Source of the DNA: Curvibacter microcysteis
Lineage (GTDB): Bacteria > Pseudomonadota > Gammaproteobacteria > Burkholderiales > Burkholderiaceae_C
NCBI RefSeq assembly: GCF_028649455.1
Contig: NZ_JAQSIO010000013.1
Coordinates: 1 to 64,000 of the forward strand
DNA length: 64,000 nt
Reading direction: 5' to 3'
Each line of letters opens with the position of its first letter. Position 1 is the stretch's first letter. A program made the position numbers and the translations under genes. Under the pieces are notes generated by a model. The model was not told where the DNA came from. It saw only the letters and a list, made by a program, of their open reading frames with translations, and did not search any database. This document shows positions 25,962 to 34,600 of the stretch, one piece after another.

Positions 25962-26855
25962 TCAGAGCAAGGCCTTGCGCAGCCATTCGGCAAAGGCCGC
26001 GCATTCCCAGCGGTCCATGGAGCCGGTGCGCCAGCACAGGTAGTGGGCGTGGGGGCTGGGCACCTCGCGTTCGTACAGGCGCACCAGCGAGCCCGCCTCC
26101 AGCCAAGGCCGGCCCAGCTTGAGTCGGATCAGGGCCACGCCCATGCCGGCCGCTGCGGCGTCGCACATCAGGCCCACGTCGTTGAACTGCGAGCCCTCGG
26201 CAGGCTCGGGCCAGTCCAGGTGATGGGCCGCGAACCAGGTGCGCCAGGGCTCCAGGGGGCTGCGCAGCAGGGGCAGGCCTTCGATGTCTTCTGGGCGTTC
26301 AAACGGGCCATGCTCGCGCAAGAAGGTGGGCGAGGCCAGGGGCGTCACATCGTCACCGGCCAGCTTGATGTGCTCCAAGTCGGCGTAGCGGCCCGGGCCA
26401 AAGCGCACGATCAGGTCGGCGTCCTCGGCGATCACGTCCAGCAGCGGGATGGAAACATGCAGCGCCAGGTCGATCTCGGGGTAGGCGTCAGTGAACTGCC
26501 TCAGGCGCGGGATCAGGATGGAACGCGCAAAGGTCGGCGTCACCGCCAGTTTGAGTTTGCGCTTGCCCGTGTGACCCTGGGCTCCGGGGAATTTTTGCAG
26601 CGCGTCCAGCCCTTCGCGCACATGGGCCAGGTACTCGCTGCCTTCGGTGGTGAGCGAAAAATCGGCCCGCCCGAACAGCTTGGTGCCAATGATCTGTTCG
26701 AGCTGGCGCACCCGGTGGCTGACCGCGCTGGGCGTCACACACAGCTCTTCGGCTGCCTGGGTCACGCTGCGCAGCCGCGCCAGGGCCTCGAAGGTGAGCA
26801 GGCACTGAATCGGCGGAATGCGCTGTGCGCTGGCCGGGCTGCTGCGTTCGTCCAT
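25962..26855 (-). CDS. LysR-family transcriptional regulator, GcvA-like
   Basis: The 297-residue protein has an N-terminal winged HTH (LLTFEALARLRSVTQAAEEL, TPSAVSHRVRQLEQ) and a periplasmic-binding-fold effector domain beginning at KLKLAVTPTFARS. The N-terminal pattern resembles the GcvA subgroup. It follows purU by 17 bases on the same strand and is probably co-transcribed. Since PurU and GcvA-type regulators both touch one-carbon/glycine metabolism, a regulatory link is plausible but not shown. Confidence 0.87.
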   Translation of the reverse strand: MDERSSPASAQRIPPIQCLLTFEALARLRSVTQAAEELCVTPSAVSHRVRQLEQIIGTKLFGRADFSLTTEGSEYLAHVREGLDALQKFPGAQGHTGKRKLKLAVTPTFARSILIPRLRQFTDAYPEIDLALHVSIPLLDVIAEDADLIVRFGPGRYADLEHIKLAGDDVTPLASPTFLREHGPFERPEDIEGLPLLRSPLEPWRTWFAAHHLDWPEPAEGSQFNDVGLMCDAAAAGMGVALIRLKLGRPWLEAGSLVRLYEREVPSPHAHYLCWRTGSMDRWECAAFAEWLRKALL

Positions 26856-26872
26856 GGCGGGCCGCGCCGGGT

Positions 26873-27721
26873 TTACTTGAAGATCACGGTCTTGTGGCCG
26901 TTGAGCAGCACGCGGTGCTCACTGTGCCACTTGACGGCGCGAGCCAGCACCTGGCTTTCGGTGTCGCGGCCCAGGGCGGTCAGGTCCTCCACCGTGCGGC
27001 TGTGGTCCACGCGGGCCACGTCCTGCTCGATGATCGGGCCTTCGTCGAGGTCGGCGGTCACGTAGTGGGCGGTGGCGCCGATCAGCTTCACGCCGCGGTC
27101 GTGCGCCTGGTAGTAGGGCTTGGCGCCCTTGAAGCTGGGCAGGAAGCTGTGGTGGATGTTGATGGCGCGGCCGGCCAGCTTGCGGCACAGGTCGTCACTG
27201 AGGATTTGCATGTAGCGCGCCAGCACCACCAGTTCAGCGCCTTCGGCCTGGATGATTTCGTACTGCTTGGCCTCGGCCTGGGCCTTGGTCGCTGCCGTCA
27301 CCGGGATGTGGTGGAAGGGCACGTTGTAGCTGGCCGCCAGTTGGTAGAACTCGCGGTGGTTGCTGATGATGGCGCGGATGTCCAGCGGCAGCAGGCCCGA
27401 CTTCCAGCGGAACAGCAAGTCGTTGAGGCAGTGGCCTTCCTTGCTGACCAGCAGCACGGTTTTCACGGGCTCAGCGGTGGCGTGAAGGCTCCACTTCATG
27501 CCGAAGTCGGTGGCCAGCGGGCTCAATTTGGCCTTGAGTTCGTCAAAGCTCAGGCTGTCGCAGGCGAACTGCACCCGCATGAAAAACAGGCCCGTGTCAT
27601 GGTCGTTGTACTGGGCCGCTTCCTCGATGTTGCCGCCTTGCTCCAGCAGAAAACCGGAGACAGCGTGCACGATCCCCGTGCGGTCGGGGCAGGACAGGGT
27701 GAGAATGTAGGCTTTGGTCAT
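26873..27721 (-). CDS. purU: Formyltetrahydrofolate deformylase
   Basis: The 282-residue enzyme has an N-terminal ACT domain (YILTLSCPDRTGIVHAVSGF) for Met/Gly sensing, and a formyltransferase-fold catalytic domain with the active-site stretch INIHHSFLPSFKGA and HYVTADLDEGPIIEQD. PurU hydrolyses 10-formyl-THF to formate and THF, balancing the one-carbon pool and supplying formate for purine synthesis. The start is ATG 27721. It shares a 66-base divergent region with the hemerythrin gene. Confidence 0.96.
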   Translation of the reverse strand: MTKAYILTLSCPDRTGIVHAVSGFLLEQGGNIEEAAQYNDHDTGLFFMRVQFACDSLSFDELKAKLSPLATDFGMKWSLHATAEPVKTVLLVSKEGHCLNDLLFRWKSGLLPLDIRAIISNHREFYQLAASYNVPFHHIPVTAATKAQAEAKQYEIIQAEGAELVVLARYMQILSDDLCRKLAGRAINIHHSFLPSFKGAKPYYQAHDRGVKLIGATAHYVTADLDEGPIIEQDVARVDHSRTVEDLTALGRDTESQVLARAVKWHSEHRVLLNGHKTVIFK

Positions 27722-27787
27722 AACCCCTGGATTGTCGCAGCACTCGGCCCCCTGCCGTTGTTCGCGGCCTTTGCCTGAGCCCTTGCG

Positions 27788-28342
27788 ATGGTGTCTCCCC
27801 TGGTTTTGCATGCCCCGCCCGCCGTGGGCTTTGAGTCCCCGTTCGAGATGCTCGACGCCTGCCACGAGCGCGTCGAGCGCACGCTGGCGTTGCTCGAGCG
27901 CCTGAGCGCCCACCTGCAGACCCAGGGCGAGCCGGGCCCGGCCCAGTCGGCCGCACGCGATGTGCTGCGCTACTTTGATCTGGCGGCGCCGCTGCACCAC
28001 GAGGACGAGGAACAGCATGTTTTCCCGCCCCTGCTGACGGGGGCCGATCCGGTGTTGGCCGCCCTGGCGCAGGCCCTGATCGACGAACACCGCCTGCTGG
28101 CGCAGGCCTGGACGCGGGTGCGCCAGGATCTGCAGGCCTGTCTGGCGCCGCCCCCGCTGCCCGCCTTCTCCGCTGCGCAGGCCCAGGGGTGGGCGGACTT
28201 CTGTGCCCTCTACCGCCAGCACCTGCGGCGCGAAGACCAAGTGGCTTACCCCGCCGCCCAGGCCGTGCTGGACCGCCCGGCGCGCCAGCACATGGGGCGC
28301 GAGATGGCGGCGCGGCGTGGCCAGCGCCCACCGGAGGCCTGA
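27788..28342 (+). CDS. Hemerythrin HHE-domain protein
   Basis: The 184-residue protein has the di-iron ligand pattern of hemerythrin-like domains: a His in MLDACHERVERTLALLERL, the HHEDEEQHVFP helix, the DEHRLL helix, and YRQHLRREDQVAYP. Such proteins bind O2 or NO or sense iron in the cytoplasm. The precise role is unknown. It is divergent from purU and convergent with the flavin oxidoreductase gene, 15 bases away. Confidence 0.82.
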   Translation: MVSPLVLHAPPAVGFESPFEMLDACHERVERTLALLERLSAHLQTQGEPGPAQSAARDVLRYFDLAAPLHHEDEEQHVFPPLLTGADPVLAALAQALIDEHRLLAQAWTRVRQDLQACLAPPPLPAFSAAQAQGWADFCALYRQHLRREDQVAYPAAQAVLDRPARQHMGREMAARRGQRPPEA

Positions 28343-28357
28343 CCTTGCGCGCCGGCC

Positions 28358-29542
28358 TCAGCCCAGGTGCCGCGCCAGGTGCTTGGCCGTGAAGTCCGCC
28401 CCGTAGGCAAAGCGCAGCAGCGGGCCAAAACTGTTGGCCGCCATCGCGCCAATGAAGTACAGGCCTGGCACCGAGCTTTGGAAATGCCCGTCCAGCACCG
28501 GCGTCTGGTTCACGGTGCGCACTGCTTCGCGCAGTTCGGGGTCGATGTAGGCCAGGCGCTGCAGATCGGTGCGGTAGCCGGTGGCGGCGATGACATGGTC
28601 CACCACCAGGCTGCTGCGGGCACCATCGGCCTGCTGGAAGGTCAGTCGCAGTTGCGCCCCCTCGGCCTGGGCGCTTTGCAAGCTCAGACCAGGCTTCAGG
28701 GTGACCTTGCCCACCACCTTGTCGCGCACAAACCAGCCCGGCGCTGGGCCCAGGTGGCGCGCCACGGCGCGCAGGCGCAGCGATTGCGGCAGGGCATGGA
28801 AGACGCGCGGTGCGTACGCACACAGGTAGGACTTCCAGCCCGGGCCCAAGCCCGAATCCGGCTGGCGCAGTCGCTGCCACAGGCTGCGCGGGCCGTTCGG
28901 TGGGTTGTGAAAGCGCACCGGGCGGCGCGAGGCCAGCGTGACCTGGGCGCCCCCTTCTTGCAGCAAGGCGGCCGTGTCACCGGCCGAGGCACCACTGCCC
29001 AGCACGGCCACGGTCTGGCCCGCAAAGCGGCTCAGGTCGGTGTGCTGGCCGCTGTGGCTGACGTGTTGGGGCGGCAGGCCGCGCAGCGGCTCGGGCAGGT
29101 AGGCAAAGGGGGCGATGCCGGTGGCCACCACCACCTGGCGCGCCAGGGCGATGTGGCCGTTGGCCAGGCTCAGGGCGAATCCTTGCGGGTGGCGGCTCAG
29201 GTGCTGCACCTCGGTGGTTTCCAACTGGGGCACGCAGCGGCGCTGGAAGGCTTCGCCGTAGGCGCAGAACTGCTCCAGTGTGACCGGCAGCCCCATGTCG
29301 GCATAGGGCTCACCGTTCTCAGCGCACCAGGTCTTGAGCGTGTAGTGGCCAGTGGGTTCGGACAGGCTGGACGCGAAGCCGTCGGACTTGAGCTGCATGC
29401 CGCGTGGCATGTGCTCGCGCCAGAAACGCATCGGGGTGCCGAAGATGCGGACCTTCACGCCCCGACCCGTCAAATGGGCGGCCAGTGACAGGCCGTAGGG
29501 CCCGGCGCCCACAATGGCGACATCGACGACTGCTTCACTCAT
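28358..29542 (-). CDS. FAD/NAD(P)-binding oxidoreductase of the flavin monooxygenase type
   Basis: The 394-residue protein has an FAD Rossmann motif VAIVGAGPYGLSLAAHL at the N-terminus, a second NAD(P) motif VAVLGSGASAGDTAALL mid-chain, and the late motif VIAATGYRTDL. This two-nucleotide layout is that of FMO/lysine-ornithine N-monooxygenase-like enzymes, which hydroxylate amines or organic sulfur or carbonyl groups. ATG 29542 fits the family start. It is divergent from an ATP-grasp ligase gene with 177 bases between starts, suggesting a joint pathway. Confidence 0.8.
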   Translation of the reverse strand: MSEAVVDVAIVGAGPYGLSLAAHLTGRGVKVRIFGTPMRFWREHMPRGMQLKSDGFASSLSEPTGHYTLKTWCAENGEPYADMGLPVTLEQFCAYGEAFQRRCVPQLETTEVQHLSRHPQGFALSLANGHIALARQVVVATGIAPFAYLPEPLRGLPPQHVSHSGQHTDLSRFAGQTVAVLGSGASAGDTAALLQEGGAQVTLASRRPVRFHNPPNGPRSLWQRLRQPDSGLGPGWKSYLCAYAPRVFHALPQSLRLRAVARHLGPAPGWFVRDKVVGKVTLKPGLSLQSAQAEGAQLRLTFQQADGARSSLVVDHVIAATGYRTDLQRLAYIDPELREAVRTVNQTPVLDGHFQSSVPGLYFIGAMAANSFGPLLRFAYGADFTAKHLARHLG

Positions 29543-29630
29543 GCTGGCTCCAGTGCTGGACGACGACACCGTCGGTGGGGCAGGCCCGCAGCCAGTCTCC
29601 ATGGAGTCGAATCTGGCAACCGTCGGTCTC

Positions 29631-29636
29631 TATAAT
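29631..29636 (+). promoter_or_regulatory. Probable -10 element for the ATP-grasp gene
   Basis: A perfect TATAAT lies 84 bases upstream of the ATP-grasp start codon, in the interval between two divergent genes. No clear -35 box is seen at the right distance, so an activator may be needed. Confidence 0.5.
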
Positions 29637-29719
29637 TTTGGGAACGCATTTTTACATGCCTGCCCCCTGGCGCTGTGGTCTGATTCGGTCCCAGCGTTTG
29701 CACCTGCGGAGAACTTTTT

Positions 29720-30946
29720 TTGAGTTTGAGGAAACCGGCCGTCCTGCTGGTCACCAGCAAATGGTGGCCGGCTTCCGCCCGCATGGCCTTGGCCTTGCTG
29801 CAGCACGGTTGCCGCGTGGACGTGCTCTCGCCGCCCGGTCACCCGGTGCTGCGGGTGCCGGGCCTGGGGCGTTGCTGGCGCTACCGGCCGTTTGACTCCC
29901 TGGGCAGCTTGCGCGCGGCGTTGGCCCAAGGCCGGGACCACGATCTGATCGTGCCCTGCGATGACGGCGTGGTGGCGCAGCTGGTGACCCTGTGTGCCCA
30001 GGTGCCAGCCTTGCGCGGCCTGATCGAAAAATCCATTGGGCCCATGGCCAGCCATGAGTTCCTGCTGGGCCGGCATCCCTTGCTGAGTCTGGCGGGCAGC
30101 CTGGGCATCCGGGTGCCCGAGACCCGTGCGGTGCGCGGCCCCCTGGATGTCCAGGCCTGGTTTGACGAGGGCCACGAGCAGGCGGTGCTCAAGCGCGACC
30201 TCAGCTGCGGCGGCTCGGGCGTGCGGGTGCTGCATTCGCAAAGCGAGGGCCCTGCGGCCTGGCAGGCGCTCACGCGCCAGTCCCACTGGGGCCCTTTGCT
30301 GCGCCAATCTCTGATCGAACGCGACCCGCTGACGTGGTGGAGCCGCCGTCAACCCGGCGCGTCCACGATGTCCTTGCAGCGCTATGTGCCAGGTCAGCCA
30401 GCCAACACCTTGATGCTGTGCTGGCGCGGCGAACTGCTGGCCCTGGTGTCGGTGTCGGTGGTTGAGACCCGGGGGGCCACCGGACATGCCACGGTGGTGC
30501 GGCGCATGCACAACGAGGACATGGCCGAGGCGGCACGCCGGCTGTGCCAGCGCCTGCGCCTGTCGGGTTTCCATGGTCTGGATTTCATCCTGGAGGCAGG
30601 CACCGGCCTGCCCTGGTTGATCGAGTTCAACCCGCGCAGCACCCAACTGGGCCACATGGCCTGGCCCGGCCAACCCAGCCTGGCCGCCACGCTGGCAGCC
30701 CAGCTGCGCGGGGTGCCTGTGCCGGCACCACGCCACCCGCTGCCAGAGGGCCTGGTGTCCCTGTTTCCGCAGCGCCCCTTGGGGCAGGTGCTGGGTCACC
30801 ACGATGTGCCACCGGACCAACCCGCGCTGGTGCGGGCCCTGTCGGAGCCCGCCTGGCCCCAACGGCAATGGACGTACCGCTGCTACAGCGCCCTGCGCCC
30901 GGCCCGGCCCGGCGAGCGCGTGCTGCACGAGAGCCAGGACCTCTGA
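29720..30946 (+). CDS. ATP-grasp family ligase of unknown substrate
   Basis: The 408-residue protein is ATP-grasp: a preATP-grasp Rossmann-like lobe (LLVTSKWWPASARMALALLQ), the nucleotide lysine and glycine loop KRDLSCGGSGVRV, and metal-binding residues in LIEFNPRSTQLGH. Such enzymes join a carboxylate to an amine or thiol through an acyl phosphate. The start is TTG at 29720, with GGAG 8 bases upstream; no ATG fits. Its divergent neighbour is an FMO-type oxidoreductase. The closest architectures are carbamoyl-phosphate-synthase-like or peptide ligases; the product is unknown. Confidence 0.75.
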   Translation: MSLRKPAVLLVTSKWWPASARMALALLQHGCRVDVLSPPGHPVLRVPGLGRCWRYRPFDSLGSLRAALAQGRDHDLIVPCDDGVVAQLVTLCAQVPALRGLIEKSIGPMASHEFLLGRHPLLSLAGSLGIRVPETRAVRGPLDVQAWFDEGHEQAVLKRDLSCGGSGVRVLHSQSEGPAAWQALTRQSHWGPLLRQSLIERDPLTWWSRRQPGASTMSLQRYVPGQPANTLMLCWRGELLALVSVSVVETRGATGHATVVRRMHNEDMAEAARRLCQRLRLSGFHGLDFILEAGTGLPWLIEFNPRSTQLGHMAWPGQPSLAATLAAQLRGVPVPAPRHPLPEGLVSLFPQRPLGQVLGHHDVPPDQPALVRALSEPAWPQRQWTYRCYSALRPARPGERVLHESQDL

Positions 30947-30961
30947 GCCGCCCGGCGCGGA

Positions 30962-31831
30962 TCAAGGCGCAGGCAGGATGCTCTGACGCAAATCCGCGCA
31001 GTGGTCACGCGCGGGACCCGGGGGGCTGACCCACAGCAGGTCGGCCTCAGGCGCGCGATCAGGCGAATTCAACTCCTGGATCAAGGGGCTGCCCGGGGTG
31101 GCCGCGATCAGCAACTTCACGCGCAGCGTGGAGGGCGGTGACTCCGGCAGGTGCACCGGAATGCCCAGCGAGCGCTGCACATGGCCTGCGCCGGCCAGCA
31201 GCACCACCGTGCGGTCTTGCGGTCGTTCGATCTTGAGCAGGGCCTGGGCCATGGCCAGGTCGCGTGCGATCTGGATGCGCGTCATGGGCGCCACCTGGGC
31301 CTCGGCCAGCAGGTCGCAGTGGCCGCTGCGGATGGCTTGGCGCTGGCGCTCCAGGTCGGCCGGGCGCAGGCGAAGGTCCAGACTGAAGTCCTTCATGGCC
31401 GCGCGTTGGCGGTCGCGCGGCAGGTTGACCCCGATCACGGGCACGCCAAACTCCACCGCCGTCATGATGGCCGGCGCGTAGTCGGCCCAGGGCCAGCCCT
31501 GTTCGTTCCAGACCAGGGCGGCGCGCACCTGGGACTCGTTGGCACTGCGCGGCAGGCCGGCGGTGCTGCGGCCTTGTTCGACCATCTCCAGCGCCAGGGC
31601 GGCCAGGCGGCCCTGCACCCCCAGGATCTCAACCACCTGGCGCTCCAGCTGGTGGTGGGACGGGGCGTCATGCTGTTCGCCAATCAGCAACAGGTCCGCC
31701 GGCAGCACGGCGGAGAGCTGGCGGGCGGGTAGCAGGGGGGGGCCAGAGCAGGCCGGCAGGGCGGCCGTGATGAACAAGCAGGCCAGCCATGCCGCGACAC
31801 GAGGGCGGGGCAGTCGAAACAGGTGAGGCAT
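30962..31831 (-). CDS. ChaN-family haem/iron-regulated lipoprotein
   Basis: The 289-residue product carries a lipoprotein signal with lipobox LPAC (Cys28), so it is membrane-anchored in the periplasm. The ChaN/DUF399 fold is shown by LLLIGEQHDAPSHHQLE near the N-terminus and VVLLAGAGHVQRSLGIP near the end. Related proteins bind haem as dimers and are iron-regulated in some pathogens. It is convergent with the ATP-grasp gene. Confidence 0.82.
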   Translation of the reverse strand: MPHLFRLPRPRVAAWLACLFITAALPACSGPPLLPARQLSAVLPADLLLIGEQHDAPSHHQLERQVVEILGVQGRLAALALEMVEQGRSTAGLPRSANESQVRAALVWNEQGWPWADYAPAIMTAVEFGVPVIGVNLPRDRQRAAMKDFSLDLRLRPADLERQRQAIRSGHCDLLAEAQVAPMTRIQIARDLAMAQALLKIERPQDRTVVLLAGAGHVQRSLGIPVHLPESPPSTLRVKLLIAATPGSPLIQELNSPDRAPEADLLWVSPPGPARDHCADLRQSILPAP

Positions 31832-31889
31832 GGGCGGATACTAGCGCGACTGCTTGCTCCCGGCGGTGCGCCGGGACCACCCCCCTTCG

Positions 31890-32975
31890 ATGCGCCTGTC
31901 TATTCTTCCCCAACGGCCCTGGCATGTGCTGGCCACCCTTGCGCTGGCCTGGCTGACGGCCTGGGTGTTCGCGCAACTGCACATCCCCTTGCCTTGGATG
32001 CTGGGGCCTTTGCTGTCCGTGGGTTTGGCCTGCATGGCGGGCGCTCCGGCCGTCAGCCACGGCCCGCTGCGCAACCTGGGCCAGTGGACGATTGCGGCCG
32101 CCCTGGGCCTTTACTTCACACCCGAGGTCACGGCCTTGGTCCTCAGCCTGTGGTGGGCCATCGCCCTGTGCGTGGCGTGGGCCCTGTTGCTGGGTTGGGG
32201 CTTTGGCCAGTGGTTGACCTACCGGCACCGGGCACAGCTGACCGAGTTGGATGAACCCCGGCTGCGCGCCACCACGTACTTCTCGGCGGCCATTGGCGGC
32301 GCCTCTGAGATGACTTTGCTGGCCGAGCGCGCCCACGCGCGCACCGACCTGGTGGCCGTGGCGCACAGCCTGCGCCTGGTCATCGTCACGGTGCTGATTC
32401 CCTTTGCCCTGACCTTCAGCGGCTTGCATGGACAGGATGCGCTGCCTCCCGTCAGCCGCCAGGTGAACTGGGGCGGCTTGGCCTGCCTGGCCCTGGCCAC
32501 GGGGGCGGGCGCCTGGCTGATGCGCGCCCTGGGGCGGGCCAATCCCTGGTTTTTGGGCTCTTTGCTGGTGTCCAGCGGCCTCACCATGGCCGGGCTGAAC
32601 TGGTCGGCGCTGCCGCCCTGGATGTCGAATGCCGCGCAGCTGGTGATCGGCATCAGCCTGGGGGTGCGCTTCACGCCGGGTTTTTGGCGCAGTGCGCCAC
32701 GCTGGTTGGTGTCGGTGGTGGGGGGGACCTTGGTGATGATTGGTCTGTGTGCCGGCTTTGCCTGCCTGCTGGCCTGGTGCACCGGATTGCACCCGGCCAC
32801 CGTGGTGCTGGGCACCTCCCCCGGCGGGATCGCCGAGATGGCCATCACGGCCAAGGTCTTGCAGCTGGGCGTGCCCGTGGTGACGGCCTTTCAGGTGTGC
32901 CGCCTGGTGGCCGTGCTGCTGTTGGCCGAGCCACTGTTCCACCGTTTGTACGGTCGGGCCCCGGTCAGGGCTTGA
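31890..32975 (+). CDS. AbrB-family (ammonia monooxygenase-related) integral membrane protein
   Basis: The 361-residue protein is very hydrophobic, with about ten predicted membrane spans. It has the family signature repeated in each half: PWMLGPLL and TYFSAAIGGASEMT in the first, LVIGISLGVRF and LGTSPGGIAEMAITAK in the second. This is PF05145, often labelled AbrB transcriptional regulator, but the sequence is a transporter-like duplicated membrane protein and not a DNA-binding protein. Its substrate is unknown. ATG 31890 is preferred; TTG 31854 is possible. Confidence 0.8.
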   Translation: MRLSILPQRPWHVLATLALAWLTAWVFAQLHIPLPWMLGPLLSVGLACMAGAPAVSHGPLRNLGQWTIAAALGLYFTPEVTALVLSLWWAIALCVAWALLLGWGFGQWLTYRHRAQLTELDEPRLRATTYFSAAIGGASEMTLLAERAHARTDLVAVAHSLRLVIVTVLIPFALTFSGLHGQDALPPVSRQVNWGGLACLALATGAGAWLMRALGRANPWFLGSLLVSSGLTMAGLNWSALPPWMSNAAQLVIGISLGVRFTPGFWRSAPRWLVSVVGGTLVMIGLCAGFACLLAWCTGLHPATVVLGTSPGGIAEMAITAKVLQLGVPVVTAFQVCRLVAVLLLAEPLFHRLYGRAPVRA

Positions 32976-32989
32976 CGCGGTCTGGGGCC

Positions 32990-33274
32990 TCAGTGCACCA
33001 GCACGGGGTTCTGGGCCAGGCCGGCGTAGCGCTCCAGTGTGTCTTCGACTTCCTCTTCGGTCGGGGCGTTGAGTTGCCAGCGCAGCACGATTTGCTGGAA
33101 CATTTCCGCCCAGGCGCCGTCGAGGTAGACCTCTTTGCCCGAGCGCTTGTCCACGATCTCGAAGCCGTGCCGGGCCAGCTGCGGCACCTGGGCTGTGCCG
33201 CCTTCGGTGGGCAGGCCCGAGTCGGCCAACATGTGCACCACCACGAAGGCGTCGGAGTCATAAAGCATTTGCAT
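32990..33274 (-). CDS. DUF3567 family protein
   Basis: A 94-residue soluble protein starting MQMLYDSDAFVVVHM, with GFEIVDKRSGKEVYLDGAWAE in the middle. This conserved small protein is found almost only in Burkholderiales and supports the taxonomic placement. Function is unknown. AAAGGAAACC precedes the start. Confidence 0.85.
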   Translation of the reverse strand: MQMLYDSDAFVVVHMLADSGLPTEGGTAQVPQLARHGFEIVDKRSGKEVYLDGAWAEMFQQIVLRWQLNAPTEEEVEDTLERYAGLAQNPVLVH

Positions 33275-33384
33275 GGGGTGGTTTCCTTTGGAGTCCCATG
33301 TTAAGTGGCAATGGCGAGGCTGTTTTCAAGATCCATGCCTGAATTGTGGGCATGGCCGCCACGGCGATCCGTGGCCGGGGCAGG

Positions 33385-34584
33385 TCAGGGTTGGCCCACG
33401 CCACTGAGCTGTTGGTCCACAAAATCGCCGTTGGCCTGGGTGATGCGGATGCGCGCCGGCAGGTAGTGGATGTCGGGCGCCAGCCACAGCTCGACGCGGG
33501 TGTCGAACTCGGCGCGTGGCGCGCGGGTGAGCTTGAGCGTGGCCATGGGGCCCTGGCTCAAGCGCAGGTCCTCGGGGCCGTCGACGGCGAACACCCAGGT
33601 TTCGGCATCGCGCGGGCCCACCGTGGGCACGCTGATGCGGGTGCCGGCCGGGTACTGCGCCGGATCGGCCGCCACCAGCGAGGCCAGTTGCATGAACACG
33701 CTGAGCCGGTCTTGCATGCCGGGCAACAGCACGGCGTCGGGCGTGTTGGCGCTGAAGCTGACCTTGCCCTGCTCGGCGTTGAAGTGAGCGGCCTGCTCGT
33801 TGCGCACCTTGTCGCCAAAACGCCTGGGCGCCAGGCCGGCGGGGGTCAGGCTGCCCTGGCTGCTTTGGCTGCGGCTGCCGATCAGGAACAGGCGGATCGA
33901 GGCCTGGGCCTCGTACTGCTGGCCGTCGTGGCGCCAGCGCATTTCACCATTGGCCTGGTAGGGCAGGCGTTTGACTTCCGCACGCACGTCGTAGCTGAGC
34001 CGGATGGGCGGCGGCACCTTGATGGCGGTGGGGCGTTGCTCTGGCGGGGGGCTGGCCGCGCTGTCCTGCGCCGGCACGCTGCCCTGGGGGCCCGTGATGA
34101 AGGGCGCATGGGATTCGGTGCTGGGGCCCTCCGGGGCGCTGTCGCCTGCGGGCGAGACCGGCGCGTCGCTACTGCTGGTGCTGGTCAGGGCGGGCGCCTC
34201 CAGCGCCGGAGCGCTCACGCCAGGGGCGCCTGGGTTGGCGGCGGGCGGGGCGGCGACCCGGGGGCGGCGCGCTGGGGCGGGCCGGGGGGCTGCCGTCTGG
34301 GGTTTGGCTGGGGCCGCAGCGGCCACGCGCACCGGGGCCTCGATGCGCCGGGTGTTCAAGACGGCGCCGCTGGGCGGGCTCAAGGGGGTGTTGCCGGTGC
34401 CGCTCGATCCGAACACCGCATCGCCGCCCCACAGCAACAGGGCATGCACGGCCAGCACCATGGCCACCAGCGCGCCCAGCACGGTGCGGGACGGACCGAT
34501 GGTCGGGGTCGGCGCCAGAAGCGGCGGGGCGTTCAGCGCGGACACCTGAGAAGCCTGGGTGGGGGGTGAGCGGGTCAGCGACAT
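33385..34584 (-). CDS. DUF3108 domain protein with single membrane anchor
   Basis: The 399-residue product begins at ATG 34584; the open frame extends much further upstream, but that part overlaps the IclR gene out of frame. A membrane segment at about residues 34-54 (GALVAMVLAVHALLLWGG) is followed by a Pro/Ala-rich linker of about 120 residues. The C-terminal DUF3108 domain (LSYDVRAEVKRLPYQANGEM; LAPDIHYLPARIRITQANGD) is likely periplasmic and envelope-associated. It lies 16 bases after the IclR gene and is probably co-transcribed. Confidence 0.8.
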   Translation of the reverse strand: MSLTRSPPTQASQVSALNAPPLLAPTPTIGPSRTVLGALVAMVLAVHALLLWGGDAVFGSSGTGNTPLSPPSGAVLNTRRIEAPVRVAAAAPAKPQTAAPRPAPARRPRVAAPPAANPGAPGVSAPALEAPALTSTSSSDAPVSPAGDSAPEGPSTESHAPFITGPQGSVPAQDSAASPPPEQRPTAIKVPPPIRLSYDVRAEVKRLPYQANGEMRWRHDGQQYEAQASIRLFLIGSRSQSSQGSLTPAGLAPRRFGDKVRNEQAAHFNAEQGKVSFSANTPDAVLLPGMQDRLSVFMQLASLVAADPAQYPAGTRISVPTVGPRDAETWVFAVDGPEDLRLSQGPMATLKLTRAPRAEFDTRVELWLAPDIHYLPARIRITQANGDFVDQQLSGVGQP

Positions 34585-34600
34585 GGGGGCCCACCCGGCC

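Noticed and set aside
31890-32975. AbrB transcriptional regulator
   Set aside because: The family label is misleading: the protein is membrane-spanning throughout and lacks a DNA-binding fold.
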